From positions 62,001 to 126,000 of the forward strand of contig NZ_JAGPOT010000004.1 of the NCBI RefSeq assembly GCF_018224015.1: DNA of 64,000 nt, written 5' to 3'. The notes under the pieces were generated by a model. It ran no database searches. It saw only the letters and a program-made list of their open reading frames with translations, and was not told the origin of the DNA. Every line of letters starts with the position of its first letter. Positions within the stretch are counted from its first letter, which is position 1. The stretch comes from Pseudarthrobacter albicanus. GTDB lineage: Bacteria > Actinomycetota > Actinomycetes > Actinomycetales > Micrococcaceae. Positions 57,116 through 64,000 of the stretch are shown here, piece after piece. A program made the position numbers and the translations under genes.

Positions 57116-57363
57116 GGTCAGCTACTCCCCCGATAGAAATCAAGACGCCTGGGTCCAAACAATGCTTAAGGGTAACTGACGTCACATTCTGGGCGTCACG
57201 GTTATCCACAGGCGGGAAAGCAACTGCAAATGTCCGTGCCTCCGGCCGTTGCGCCCCCGGTCCTCCCGCCGGCCCTCCCCGCAACGCCACCCGCGGCTCC
57301 GCCGCGCCGTCGGCCCCCGCCTTACCCGTTAGTCTCTGGCGTTTTTCTACCGTGCACAGAACA

Positions 57364-57807
57364 ATGAACCCCATGATGTTCGAACATGCTGACGGCAATC
57401 CCATCCTCAACCTGGACGATGAACAGTCCTGGAAACTGATTGAGGGCACCAAACACGGCAGGCTCGTTGTCACTGTGGCAGGCGAGCCGGACATCTTTCC
57501 GGTGAACTACGTGGTGAGCGGCCGGATCCTGTTCATCCGCACCGCGCCAGGCAACAAACTGGCCGAACTGACGATCAACCCCCGGGTGCTCTTCGAAACG
57601 GACGGCATCTTGTCCGACGAAGCCTGGTCAGTCGTGCTGCGCGGCACCGCGCGTGTGCTGGAGCAGTCGGCGGAGATCGCCGCCGCCGAAGTGCTGGGAC
57701 TGAAGTCCTGGGTTCCCACCTTGAAGGACTTTTACGTCGAGATCGAGCCGACATCGCTCTCCGGCCGCCACTTCCAGTTCGGCGAGCAGGCCGAACGGGA
57801 GATCTGA
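57364..57807 (+). CDS. PNPOx-fold flavin-binding protein
   Basis: A 147-aa protein of the pyridoxamine 5'-phosphate oxidase-like superfamily: LIEGTKHGRLVVTVAGEPDI, FPVNYVVSGRILFIRTAPGN and EAWSVVLRGTARVLEQ. Such proteins bind FMN, F420 or heme and act as reductases or oxidases. The start at 57364 is taken because homology begins at the following residues; a second ATG lies at 57373. No ribosome site is obvious, and translation may start near a promoter (leaderless). The gene lies 30 bases before vsr on the same strand. Confidence 0.82.
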   Translation: MNPMMFEHADGNPILNLDDEQSWKLIEGTKHGRLVVTVAGEPDIFPVNYVVSGRILFIRTAPGNKLAELTINPRVLFETDGILSDEAWSVVLRGTARVLEQSAEIAAAEVLGLKSWVPTLKDFYVEIEPTSLSGRHFQFGEQAEREI

Positions 57808-57837
57808 CCCCGGATCCAGGCCGCCTAGAATTAATCC

Positions 57838-58389
57838 ATGGCGGACAAGCTGACCCCGGAGCGGCGCAGCTGGAACATGTCCCGCATTCGGGGGAAGAAC
57901 ACCAAGCCCGAACTCATAGTTCGCAGGCTCCTCCATGCCAAGGGGTACAGGTATCGGCTGCACGGCACCGCCCGCGGCGGCCGGCTCCCCGGCAGCCCGG
58001 ACCTCGTGTTCGCCAGCCGCCACAAAGTCATCTTCGTCAACGGCTGCTTCTGGCACTTCCATGACTGCCGTGTGGGCCAGCACGCGCCGAAGGCCAACGC
58101 AGAGTTCTGGGAAACCAAGCGCACGCGCACCCGGAACCGCGACGCCGAGCAGCGCCGCCAGCTCGAAAGTGCCGGTTGGGTGGTCCTCACCGTGTGGGAG
58201 TGCGAGCTCAAGGACCCTTCGGCGTTAGAGCAGCAGCTCGACGCCTTCCTGCAGGGCACGGCCCGGGAGACCTCGTTAAACCCGGTGGTGGTCGATGAGC
58301 CAGCCGGCCAACTGACGGGCACGGCCCGCTGCGGCGAGGTCCCCCTCGGTGGCAGAAACGATCGACCCCTTCATGAGGATGTGCAATGA
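57838..58389 (+). CDS. vsr: Very short patch repair endonuclease
   Basis: A 183-aa Vsr family nuclease that nicks 5' of T in T:G mismatches left by deamination of 5-methylcytosine. Family features are RSWNMSRIRGKNTKPELIVR, the catalytic aspartate in GSPDLVFASRH, and FVNGCFWHFHDC with the zinc-binding residues. The conserved domain ends near residue 146. The last 38 residues are antisense to the 3' end of the convergent TetR gene, so the original stop may have been lost. No DNA cytosine methyltransferase lies in the window, although such genes usually accompany vsr. Confidence 0.9.
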   Translation: MADKLTPERRSWNMSRIRGKNTKPELIVRRLLHAKGYRYRLHGTARGGRLPGSPDLVFASRHKVIFVNGCFWHFHDCRVGQHAPKANAEFWETKRTRTRNRDAEQRRQLESAGWVVLTVWECELKDPSALEQQLDAFLQGTARETSLNPVVVDEPAGQLTGTARCGEVPLGGRNDRPLHEDVQ

Positions 58390-58905
58390 TCGGGAAAAGT
58401 CCTCAGTGTCGCGCAACCCTGCTTCTTCGGCAAGCTGCTGCACGTGCCCGCGGATCTTGGCCAGATAGTCGATGCTGGCCTGCCCGAGGGGATGGCCCGC
58501 CCCCATCTCCAGCAGGATGTTGATGAACGAGCAGGCCTCGAAGTCGTCGCGGGCAAACCAGTCGGCGAAGACGTCAAAAATGGCCAGCAGTTGCTGCTCC
58601 GGAGTGTCGGCCCTCCGCCTGGCTTCGCCAATGATCGCGTCCACCGTCCATTGCTGGTCCCGGCGATCCAGGAAAGCCAGGACGAGCTCGTCCTTGGAGG
58701 CGAAATGCCGGTAAAAGCTCGCCTTGGCCACCCCCGAGCGGTTGATCAACTCGTTAACTCCGACGTCGCGGACTCCGCGCCGGGAGAACAATTCGTAGGC
58801 GACCGCAAGGATTCGCTCACGGACTCCGGACGCCGGCGGGCTGCCGCCGTCCGCCGCGGCTGGCGGCGGGGACGCTCCGGCCCCGGAATTAGTTGAAAGT
58901 GACAT
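58276..58905 (-). CDS. TetR-family transcriptional regulator
   Basis: A 209-aa regulator. The N-terminal helix-turn-helix reads RILAVAYELFSRRGVRDVGV and SGVAKASFYRHFASKDEL. The C-terminal ligand domain is all helical (FADWFARDDFEACSFINILL). The start at 58905 is preferred over the TTG at 58926. A disordered Pro/Ala-rich stretch of 30 residues precedes the DNA-binding domain. It converges with vsr (114-bp overlap) and is divergent from the 105-aa protein gene. Regulated gene and ligand are unknown. Confidence 0.87.
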   Translation of the reverse strand: MSLSTNSGAGASPPPAAADGGSPPASGVRERILAVAYELFSRRGVRDVGVNELINRSGVAKASFYRHFASKDELVLAFLDRRDQQWTVDAIIGEARRRADTPEQQLLAIFDVFADWFARDDFEACSFINILLEMGAGHPLGQASIDYLAKIRGHVQQLAEEAGLRDTEDFSRSLHILMKGSIVSATEGDLAAAGRARQLAGWLIDHHRV

Positions 58906-59025
58906 CAAAGTTATCTTAGCGTCCAAGCGAGACAGGGTGGTCTTCCTACGCTAATATTCAATTTCGGGGATTTGGACCCCATTCGGTCAGTACCTCACGA
59001 GTACTGCAACACGGAAGAGCGCACG

Positions 59026-59343
59026 ATGCCGCACCTGCTGAAGTCGAACGAGCTGAGCTCTTCAACTCCACCGCCAATTCCATCAGCCGACGCCCAGGTG
59101 CTGGAATTCCGCCGTCCGAGGGGCAAGGAACGCACCCCGTCCCGGACCTCCCCCCAGTTGCTTGAGGCCGGGCAGGACCTCGGTCCCCTGCGCGGGCAGG
59201 TGACCGAGATTATCGATTCGATTCTCGCTGAGACCGGGCCGGACGAGGCGGAGGTCCGGGAGAATCTTCGCCGGCATGTCGCCAACCATCCCGGCCGGCC
59301 GGAAAAAGCCCTCTTGAAGCATTTGCTGAATGTGTCCTCCTGA
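59026..59343 (+). CDS. Unknown 105-aa protein
   Basis: The ATG at 59026 follows GGAAGAG by about seven bases. The first half is low complexity (SSSTPPPIPSADAQVLEFRR). The second half is predicted helical and acidic (GQVTEIIDSILAETGPDEAE, then LRRHVANHPGRPEKALLKH). I do not recognise a family. It is divergent from the TetR gene and converges with mcrC 15 bases away, so it may be regulated by the TetR protein. Confidence 0.55.
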   Translation: MPHLLKSNELSSSTPPPIPSADAQVLEFRRPRGKERTPSRTSPQLLEAGQDLGPLRGQVTEIIDSILAETGPDEAEVRENLRRHVANHPGRPEKALLKHLLNVSS

Positions 59344-59358
59344 CGCATTCGCTGATTG

Positions 59359-60666
59359 TCAGCGGCTGATCGCGGCCTGACGCACCACTTCGCCCCACGA
59401 CTGCTGCGCGAGGTCCGCTACGGCTGCCAGAATTTCCGACGGCGGCAGCGACAGATCCAGCGGGAATTCGACCACATCGATGTCCGTATTGAGGATCCGC
59501 CGCAGCTTGATTTCGCTGGCTCCCGGATAGACCAACCACGCCGTCGGCACCCTCAGAGACGTGCAGTAGGCCAGCATCCGGAAGTGGTCCCCCGAGAGCG
59601 AGGCGCCGGCGTCGGCAGCCGCCTGGTACTTGGCCTCGTACACCATCACCGGCCGTCCGCCCAGGAAATGGACCGCACCGGGCTGCACGACGATCCGGTC
59701 GGAGTCGCGGACGGCCTCGTTGAGCAGCGCGTTGTAGCGCAGCCGCATCTCTCCCGGGTACGCCGCCATGGCCGCCCGCAGCGCCGTCCCGACGAAGTCT
59801 TCGAAGACCTTGGACATGTCCACCACGAACGACGCCGACAGCTGCTTGCCGTCGCCGGCCTCCGCCGAGGCGTTGCGCAGGATCACCTCGGCGAGCCGGA
59901 GGGCCGCGTGGTAGCGGGTGTTCATCCGGCTGGCCCGCCACTGCGGGAGCGGCGCGCCGGACTGGAGGCGCGTCACGGCGTCGAGCTTTCCCTTCAGCTG
60001 CCGCAGACGGCTGAGCACTGCCGGGCGCACGCCCGGCACCTGGGACATCCGCTCAAGTGCGGCGCGAAGGATCCGGTTTTCTGCGATGTCCTCGGTGAAC
60101 TCGTCGTAAGAGACCTCCAGCGGGACCAGCATCCCGGGCCGGCGGGAGATCTGGTCCGAGATCCGGATCCTGCCCTTGACCGTCCGGAGTGACTCGTCGA
60201 CGTTGAGGTAGCCCTGCAGCACCCCGCGGCTCAGCGCACGGTCAGCAAGGTGCGCGAGGGATTCAGCCAAGGCACTCCACAGGTCCGTTTCCTCGACGGC
60301 GGCCACGGAATCGTCCCGGAAGCCCTGGTCCCCCGCGTAGCCGAGCAGGAACAACAGCCGGCCCAGGCCGAGCCGCTCCTTGGGCCGCACCTCCAGCTGC
60401 ACGGCCGGGGTGCGCACGGAGCCCACCTTGCCGACCGGCTCAATCCGGTACAGGCCCATGCCCATCGGCGAGGCCCTGGCCAGGCCGCTGGCGTTGACGT
60501 AGGCGGCGCTGGCCGGGTCGAGCCGCTCCACCACGCCGCCGGAGAGCTCGTCCAGCACGATCCGGCGCACCGCCGTCGCAGGCCCCCGAGAGGGCCCGTT
60601 GGCGGGCCCGGTCGCCGTCGCGGACGCGCGGGACGTCGCGGGCCGCTGCAGGCTAGACGCGCGCAA
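59359..60666 (-). CDS. mcrC: McrC-type restriction subunit
   Basis: A 435-aa protein with the McrC N-terminal region (VQLEVRPKERLGLGRLLFLL) and the C-terminal PD-(D/E)xK nuclease: DRIVVQPGAVHFLGG followed by VMVYEAKYQAA, with E-x-K as the catalytic core. It works with McrB to cleave DNA carrying modified cytosines (type IV restriction). Its start overlaps the mcrB stop by 14 bases, so the two subunits are produced together. The N terminus (first about 35 residues) is Ala/Ser/Pro-rich and disordered. Confidence 0.9.
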   Translation of the reverse strand: MRASSLQRPATSRASATATGPANGPSRGPATAVRRIVLDELSGGVVERLDPASAAYVNASGLARASPMGMGLYRIEPVGKVGSVRTPAVQLEVRPKERLGLGRLLFLLGYAGDQGFRDDSVAAVEETDLWSALAESLAHLADRALSRGVLQGYLNVDESLRTVKGRIRISDQISRRPGMLVPLEVSYDEFTEDIAENRILRAALERMSQVPGVRPAVLSRLRQLKGKLDAVTRLQSGAPLPQWRASRMNTRYHAALRLAEVILRNASAEAGDGKQLSASFVVDMSKVFEDFVGTALRAAMAAYPGEMRLRYNALLNEAVRDSDRIVVQPGAVHFLGGRPVMVYEAKYQAAADAGASLSGDHFRMLAYCTSLRVPTAWLVYPGASEIKLRRILNTDIDVVEFPLDLSLPPSEILAAVADLAQQSWGEVVRQAAISR

Positions 60667-62884
60667 GGCGGGCGAGCAGTTGGTCCAGCCCGAACCGCTC
60701 CTCCAGCTGTGCCCGGTTGAGCTGGCCGTGATAGTGCTCCTCGAGCAGCGGCATCAGCTCGTACTTCCAGATCCGGCGCAGGCCCTTGGGAGTCTGGGCG
60801 GACTTCTTCATGAAGTAGGACGGCCCGATCATGAGGTCCCGGTCCCACTCGTCGATCGCGTCGTTCAGCGCGTCCAGCAGCAGGGCCGGCGTCGTATCCA
60901 GGTCCCGCGCCTGCAGGAACCGCAGCAGCGAGCCCTTCACCGGCTCCGTCTTCGGGTGCAGCTCGATGAAGGAGAAGCGGCGGCGGATGGCCGCGTCCAT
61001 CATCGCGATGGACCGGTCCGCCGTGTTCATGGTCCCGATGATGTACAGGTTGTCCGGCAGGGTGAACGGCTCGTTGGGGCTGTACTGCAGGTAGATGCGG
61101 TCGTCACGGTATTCGAGCAGGAAGTACAGCTCGCCGAAGACCTTGGCGAGGTTCGCACGGTTCATCTCGTCGATGATCAGGAAGTACGGCTTGCTCTCGT
61201 TGCCGGGTTTGGCCGCCTCTTCGGCGATCCGGCGCAGCGGGCCGGCGACGAGCTTGAAGGACACCTGGCCCTCGTCCGTCTTGTCCGGACGGAAGCCCTC
61301 AAAGAAATCCTCATAGGCGTACGAGGGATGGAACTGCACGAGCTTGACGCGTTCGTCCGTGGGATCGCCGGCCAGCTGGGCCGCGAGGTGCTTGGCCAGG
61401 TACGTCTTGCCCGTTCCGGGCGGCCCGTAGAGCACCAGCTGCCGGTTCTCCTCCAGCAGCTCGGCGATTTCCTGCAGCGGCTCCAGGTCCATATGCATGG
61501 ACGCGGCGAATTCCGGGGTCAGGGCACGGAATCCTTCCGGCACGGGTCCGACGACGGCGGCCGGCTCGGCGCCTTCTTCGGCTTCCGGTTCCGCTTCGGC
61601 CGGCAGGAGTGCCTCGAGAGCCTGGATGACGCGGGTGATGTCCACGATGATGCCCGCGGTGGCCAGTTGGCGCTGCACGTGCCGGGGCAGCTCGGTCATG
61701 TCATGGGTCTCGTCGAACCAGCGGACCTTGCGTCGCAGCCGGCGGTTGTCCGCGTGGTGCTCCGGTTCACCGAGCACCACGCCCATCCGGACAGTGCCCG
61801 AGCTCTGGTAGAGGGTCAGATCGCCCGGCTTCATCACCGTCAGGAAGGCGAAGACGGCGGTCTTGGTGTCCTCGCGTTCGACATAGCCGAGGTGTTTGTA
61901 GTCCTCGTCTACGGCGTGCTGGACCAGCCCTGCCGTGACGCCCGGGTCCAGCAGGCGGAGGTGTTCGACGTCGAGCGTCACCGTTTCCTGGTCCTGCCAG
62001 GCGGCGAGGAGATCGGCGTTGTCGTGGTGGGTGCGCAGCAGCCACGCGCGGCGGCCGGGATCGGCCACCTTCCGCCATTGGCTGACCAGCTGGCGGGAGT
62101 ACCAGTCGATCCGCTGGCCCGCCTGCTCATCGAGATGGCGCCGGATCCGGTGGATATCCGCGGAGACTTCCTCGTCGCTTTCCCCCTTCGCCCCTCCCAC
62201 CAGGGAAGCGAAGGCGTCGCGGATCTCCTGGCGTTCGACGTCGGCCACCACGGGCTCGAAGTAGCTGGGCCAGACCAGGAATTCGATGCTGCGGCGGATG
62301 GCCGGCTGGTCGTCCGGGGTGCCGGCGACGAGCCGGTGGAAGGCCAGCGGGTCCGTGATCGCTGCCGAGATGACGGCGGCGGGCTGCCCGGCCACGTGCC
62401 CCACGAAGCGGCAGAGCCATTTCAGGTGGTCCCAGATGGTCCAGTTGAATTCTGCGGTGCGGTCGCGGATGACCCCGTGGTCCGTCATGCCGGCAAAGAG
62501 TTCGTCCGGGAGGTCCAGCGGAGGTTCCAGCCAGGACGCGGCCTCGGCCACCCGGGCGCGCTTGACCTTGAGCGACTTCACTTCATGAGCCATCGGCAGG
62601 GACTGCAGGAACAGCAACTCGACGGCCAGCTGCTTGGCGGCGCGCGATGCGCCCTCGAGGTTCTGCCGGAGGTTCGTCATCATGGGGGCCTTGGCGTCCG
62701 GAACGCCGCGCTCCAGGCGTTCCAGCAATTCCGCGGCGGCTGCCGCTGTCCAGGTCTTGGTGCGCCGGTCCAGGGCGGACGGTTTCCCGTTCAGCCCCGG
62801 GCCCAGCACAAACCATGCAGCGTCTTCGATCTCCTTGGAGATGCCGAGGGCACGGTGCATGGCGGGCTTTTTGGGTGGGGTCAT
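60653..62884 (-). CDS. mcrB: McrB-type AAA+ restriction subunit (GTPase family)
   Basis: A 743-aa protein. The N-terminal about 440 residues are a specificity region with an EVE-like part (EDTKTAVFAFLTVMKPGDL). The C-terminal AAA+ domain has Walker A LYGPPGTGKTYLAKHLA near residue 491, Walker B FLIIDEMNRANLAKVFGEL near 572, and the MoxR/McrB sensor motif IIGTMNTADRSIAMMDAA near 618. McrB binds modified DNA and hydrolyses GTP to drive the nuclease McrC. A possible -10 element lies six bases before the ATG (TGTAAATT), which would suit a leaderless transcript. Confidence 0.9.
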   Translation of the reverse strand: MTPPKKPAMHRALGISKEIEDAAWFVLGPGLNGKPSALDRRTKTWTAAAAAELLERLERGVPDAKAPMMTNLRQNLEGASRAAKQLAVELLFLQSLPMAHEVKSLKVKRARVAEAASWLEPPLDLPDELFAGMTDHGVIRDRTAEFNWTIWDHLKWLCRFVGHVAGQPAAVISAAITDPLAFHRLVAGTPDDQPAIRRSIEFLVWPSYFEPVVADVERQEIRDAFASLVGGAKGESDEEVSADIHRIRRHLDEQAGQRIDWYSRQLVSQWRKVADPGRRAWLLRTHHDNADLLAAWQDQETVTLDVEHLRLLDPGVTAGLVQHAVDEDYKHLGYVEREDTKTAVFAFLTVMKPGDLTLYQSSGTVRMGVVLGEPEHHADNRRLRRKVRWFDETHDMTELPRHVQRQLATAGIIVDITRVIQALEALLPAEAEPEAEEGAEPAAVVGPVPEGFRALTPEFAASMHMDLEPLQEIAELLEENRQLVLYGPPGTGKTYLAKHLAAQLAGDPTDERVKLVQFHPSYAYEDFFEGFRPDKTDEGQVSFKLVAGPLRRIAEEAAKPGNESKPYFLIIDEMNRANLAKVFGELYFLLEYRDDRIYLQYSPNEPFTLPDNLYIIGTMNTADRSIAMMDAAIRRRFSFIELHPKTEPVKGSLLRFLQARDLDTTPALLLDALNDAIDEWDRDLMIGPSYFMKKSAQTPKGLRRIWKYELMPLLEEHYHGQLNRAQLEERFGLDQLLARLARV

Positions 62885-62985
62885 ACCTACAATTTACAGG
62901 CTTAAGCTGAACGCCCGCATTAAGCCCTGCCCGTCCTACTGATCGGTAGCTTTAGCCGGGGCGGCAGTGGGCGGCGGACCGGCCT

Positions 62986-63240
62986 CTATCGGATACCGGG
63001 AAGGTTCTTGCGTCCGAAGGCAAAGTAACTTCCCGGCCCGATGAAGTTGATGAGCGTGACCGCCCGCCACACCGCCTTGCTGCCGCGGATCTGCTCGGCA
63101 GGCCGGCGCGAGATGTCCCGTTGCGCCGCGATGAGGAGTACCAGCTGGACGATGGCCGCCGCAACGGTTCCGAACCGCGCCATCGGCGAGAGTTCTTTCC
63201 ACGACTTCTTCTTCCGGGTGTGCTTCGTTTTGTTTGTCAC
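62986..63240 (-). CDS. Small membrane protein of the PLDc_N type
   Basis: An 84-aa protein. A basic N terminus (TKHTRKKKSWKELSP) is followed by two hydrophobic segments: VAAAIVQLVLLIAAQRDI and LINFIGPGSYFAFGRKN. The latter, with the pattern NFIGPxxYFxFGRK, is typical of the small phospholipase D N-terminal-like membrane domain. Function unknown. It stands alone between mcrB and the thioesterase gene. Confidence 0.75.
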   Translation of the reverse strand: MTNKTKHTRKKKSWKELSPMARFGTVAAAIVQLVLLIAAQRDISRRPAEQIRGSKAVWRAVTLINFIGPGSYFAFGRKNLPGIR

Positions 63241-63328
63241 GGTCCAGCTCCTTACGTCCGGGATTGTTCATTGTAGGAGCCATCCGGACACCGGGATAGA
63301 GGCCATGGAACCGGGTGGGCTGTCCGGG

Positions 63329-63769
63329 TCACGGTGCATGGGTGACCGTAAAGGGGGCCAGCTTCTCCTTTTGCCCGGGCGTCAGCCGCAGCACCCGTCC
63401 GGTGGCCTCATCCACGAACGCCAGATGGCTCGTGGCCCGGACGCAGTCCTCGCCGGTCACGGGATCCTGCACGAGGTAGTGGATGTCGAAGCTGGCGCCC
63501 TTCACCGCGCCGATCCAGAGCTGGACCACCGCCGGCACGTTGCGGTATTCGAGCGTTTGCACGTAGCGGATCCGGTGCTCCACGATCAGGGCCAGGGTGC
63601 CCTCGGGGACCTCGCTGAAGAGCGGCACCGGGGGCTCGGTCCCGGGCAGTCCCGGCCCGCGGGGAGGCCCGAACGCCGCGATGCGGGCCTCCTCCAGAAT
63701 CCGGACAATCTGGACGTTGTTGATGTGGCCGTAGGCATCCATGTCGCCCCAGCGCATGGGCACGAGCAC
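63329..63769 (-). CDS. Acyl-CoA thioesterase (4HBT hotdog fold)
   Basis: A 146-aa hotdog-fold enzyme. The motif RWGDMDAYGHINNVQIVRILE contains the catalytic aspartate and the HxxN region (core: DAYGHINNV). It should hydrolyse acyl-CoA thioesters in the cytoplasm. The chosen start is a GTG at 63769; a second GTG (63763) and the ATG at 63757 are alternatives. The ABC exporter gene stop is about 40 bases upstream, so they may be co-transcribed. Confidence 0.87.
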   Translation of the reverse strand: MLVPMRWGDMDAYGHINNVQIVRILEEARIAAFGPPRGPGLPGTEPPVPLFSEVPEGTLALIVEHRIRYVQTLEYRNVPAVVQLWIGAVKGASFDIHYLVQDPVTGEDCVRATSHLAFVDEATGRVLRLTPGQKEKLAPFTVTHAP

Positions 63770-63810
63770 CTCAATGCGCCGGGAGCCTGAAGCGGCCGGG
63801 ACGGCGGCGC

Positions 63811-64000
63811 TCAGCTGCGCACCGCCGTCGTGTCCTCCGCTGTGTTGACTGTGTCGTCGCCAGAAAACGATGCGTCGGCGTCCTCGCCGGCGAACTGGGA
63901 CATGTACAGCCGGTAGTAGGCGCCCTTCAGCTCCAGCAGTTCCGCGTGCCGGCCCTGCTCCACGATCCGGCCGGCTTCCATCACGAGGATGGTGTCGGCG
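63811..64000 (-). CDS. ABC transporter ATP-binding protein, 3' end only
   Basis: The minus strand encodes the last about 63 residues of an ABC exporter, starting inside the window edge: ADTILVMEAGRIVEQGRHAE, then YYRLYMSQFAGEDAD, ending VRS at the stop (63811). VMEAGRIVEQGRHAELL is the typical post-H-loop strand of fused membrane/ATPase exporters. The rest lies outside the window. Substrate unknown. Confidence 0.85.
   Translation of the reverse strand, partial: ADTILVMEAGRIVEQGRHAELLELKGAYYRLYMSQFAGEDADASFSGDDTVNTAEDTTAVRS

Overview
The window is a chromosomal segment of a GC-rich actinobacterium of the Micrococcaceae, most like Arthrobacter or Pseudarthrobacter. This is inferred from the strongly GC-biased third codon positions, the DUF222/HNH family protein, the DUF6318-type lipoprotein, the MSMEG_6728-type protein and a McrBC system of actinobacterial type. 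No rRNA, tRNA, CRISPR array or prophage was seen.

Region 1 (1-10.7 kb, all minus strand) is an amino-acid catabolism block. A PucR-type regulator overlaps a glutaminase gene by four bases. An APC amino-acid permease, a 51-residue Cx3Cx2C peptide and a thiamine-diphosphate enzyme follow. Upstream sit a GntR/FCD regulator, aspartase, a dicarboxylate/amino-acid symporter and a small winged-helix protein. Together these genes could import and deaminate glutamine/glutamate- and aspartate-type substrates.

Region 2 (10.8-12.4 kb) is a scar of broken genes: a 5'-deleted and frameshifted nitrilase-family gene fused head-to-head to a 5'-deleted DUF2848 gene, then a REP-like palindrome and a 3' remnant of an alcohol dehydrogenase. 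Region 3 (12.4-16.5 kb) carries acylphosphatase, a YegP-type protein, a two-gene ABC-2 exporter and an alpha/beta hydrolase.

Region 4 (16.6-21.8 kb) is a Tn3-family transposon with tnpA, tnpR and a cupin cargo gene. It splits a predicted secreted or lipoprotein gene. The terminal inverted repeats are imperfect and no target duplication is visible.

Region 5 (22-31.9 kb) has an MscS-like channel, a proline-rich peptide, a frameshifted hydrolase, a winged-helix/X25-like fusion, an amylo-alpha-1,6-glucosidase, and a MalT-like LuxR regulator followed by two small companions.

Region 6 (32-40 kb) has a DUF899/DUF2182 pair, a purine or pyrimidine salvage group (NCS1 permease, carbon-nitrogen hydrolase, adenine-deaminase-type enzyme) and a badly decayed UvrA paralogue. 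Region 7 (40-57.8 kb) is mostly housekeeping and unknown families: a pyrimidine-dimer-glycosylase-like protein, a NERD protein, a YeeZ-like SDR, DUF1622, DUF2071, DUF222/HNH, VOC, Tex, a TM0106-type RecB nuclease/helicase, an Old Yellow Enzyme, a secreted PKD protein with a lipoprotein, and a PNPOx-fold protein.

Region 8 (57.8-62.9 kb) is a small DNA-integrity cluster: an orphan Vsr endonuclease, a TetR regulator, an unknown 105-aa protein and McrC/McrB. The window ends with a small membrane protein, a thioesterase and the 3' end of an ABC exporter ATPase. The most intriguing points are the Cx3Cx2C peptide beside the thiamine-diphosphate enzyme, the cupin cassette in the transposon, the winged-helix/X25 fusion, and the recurring indels that break or shift several genes. 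Those indels could be real decay or uncorrected sequencing errors.
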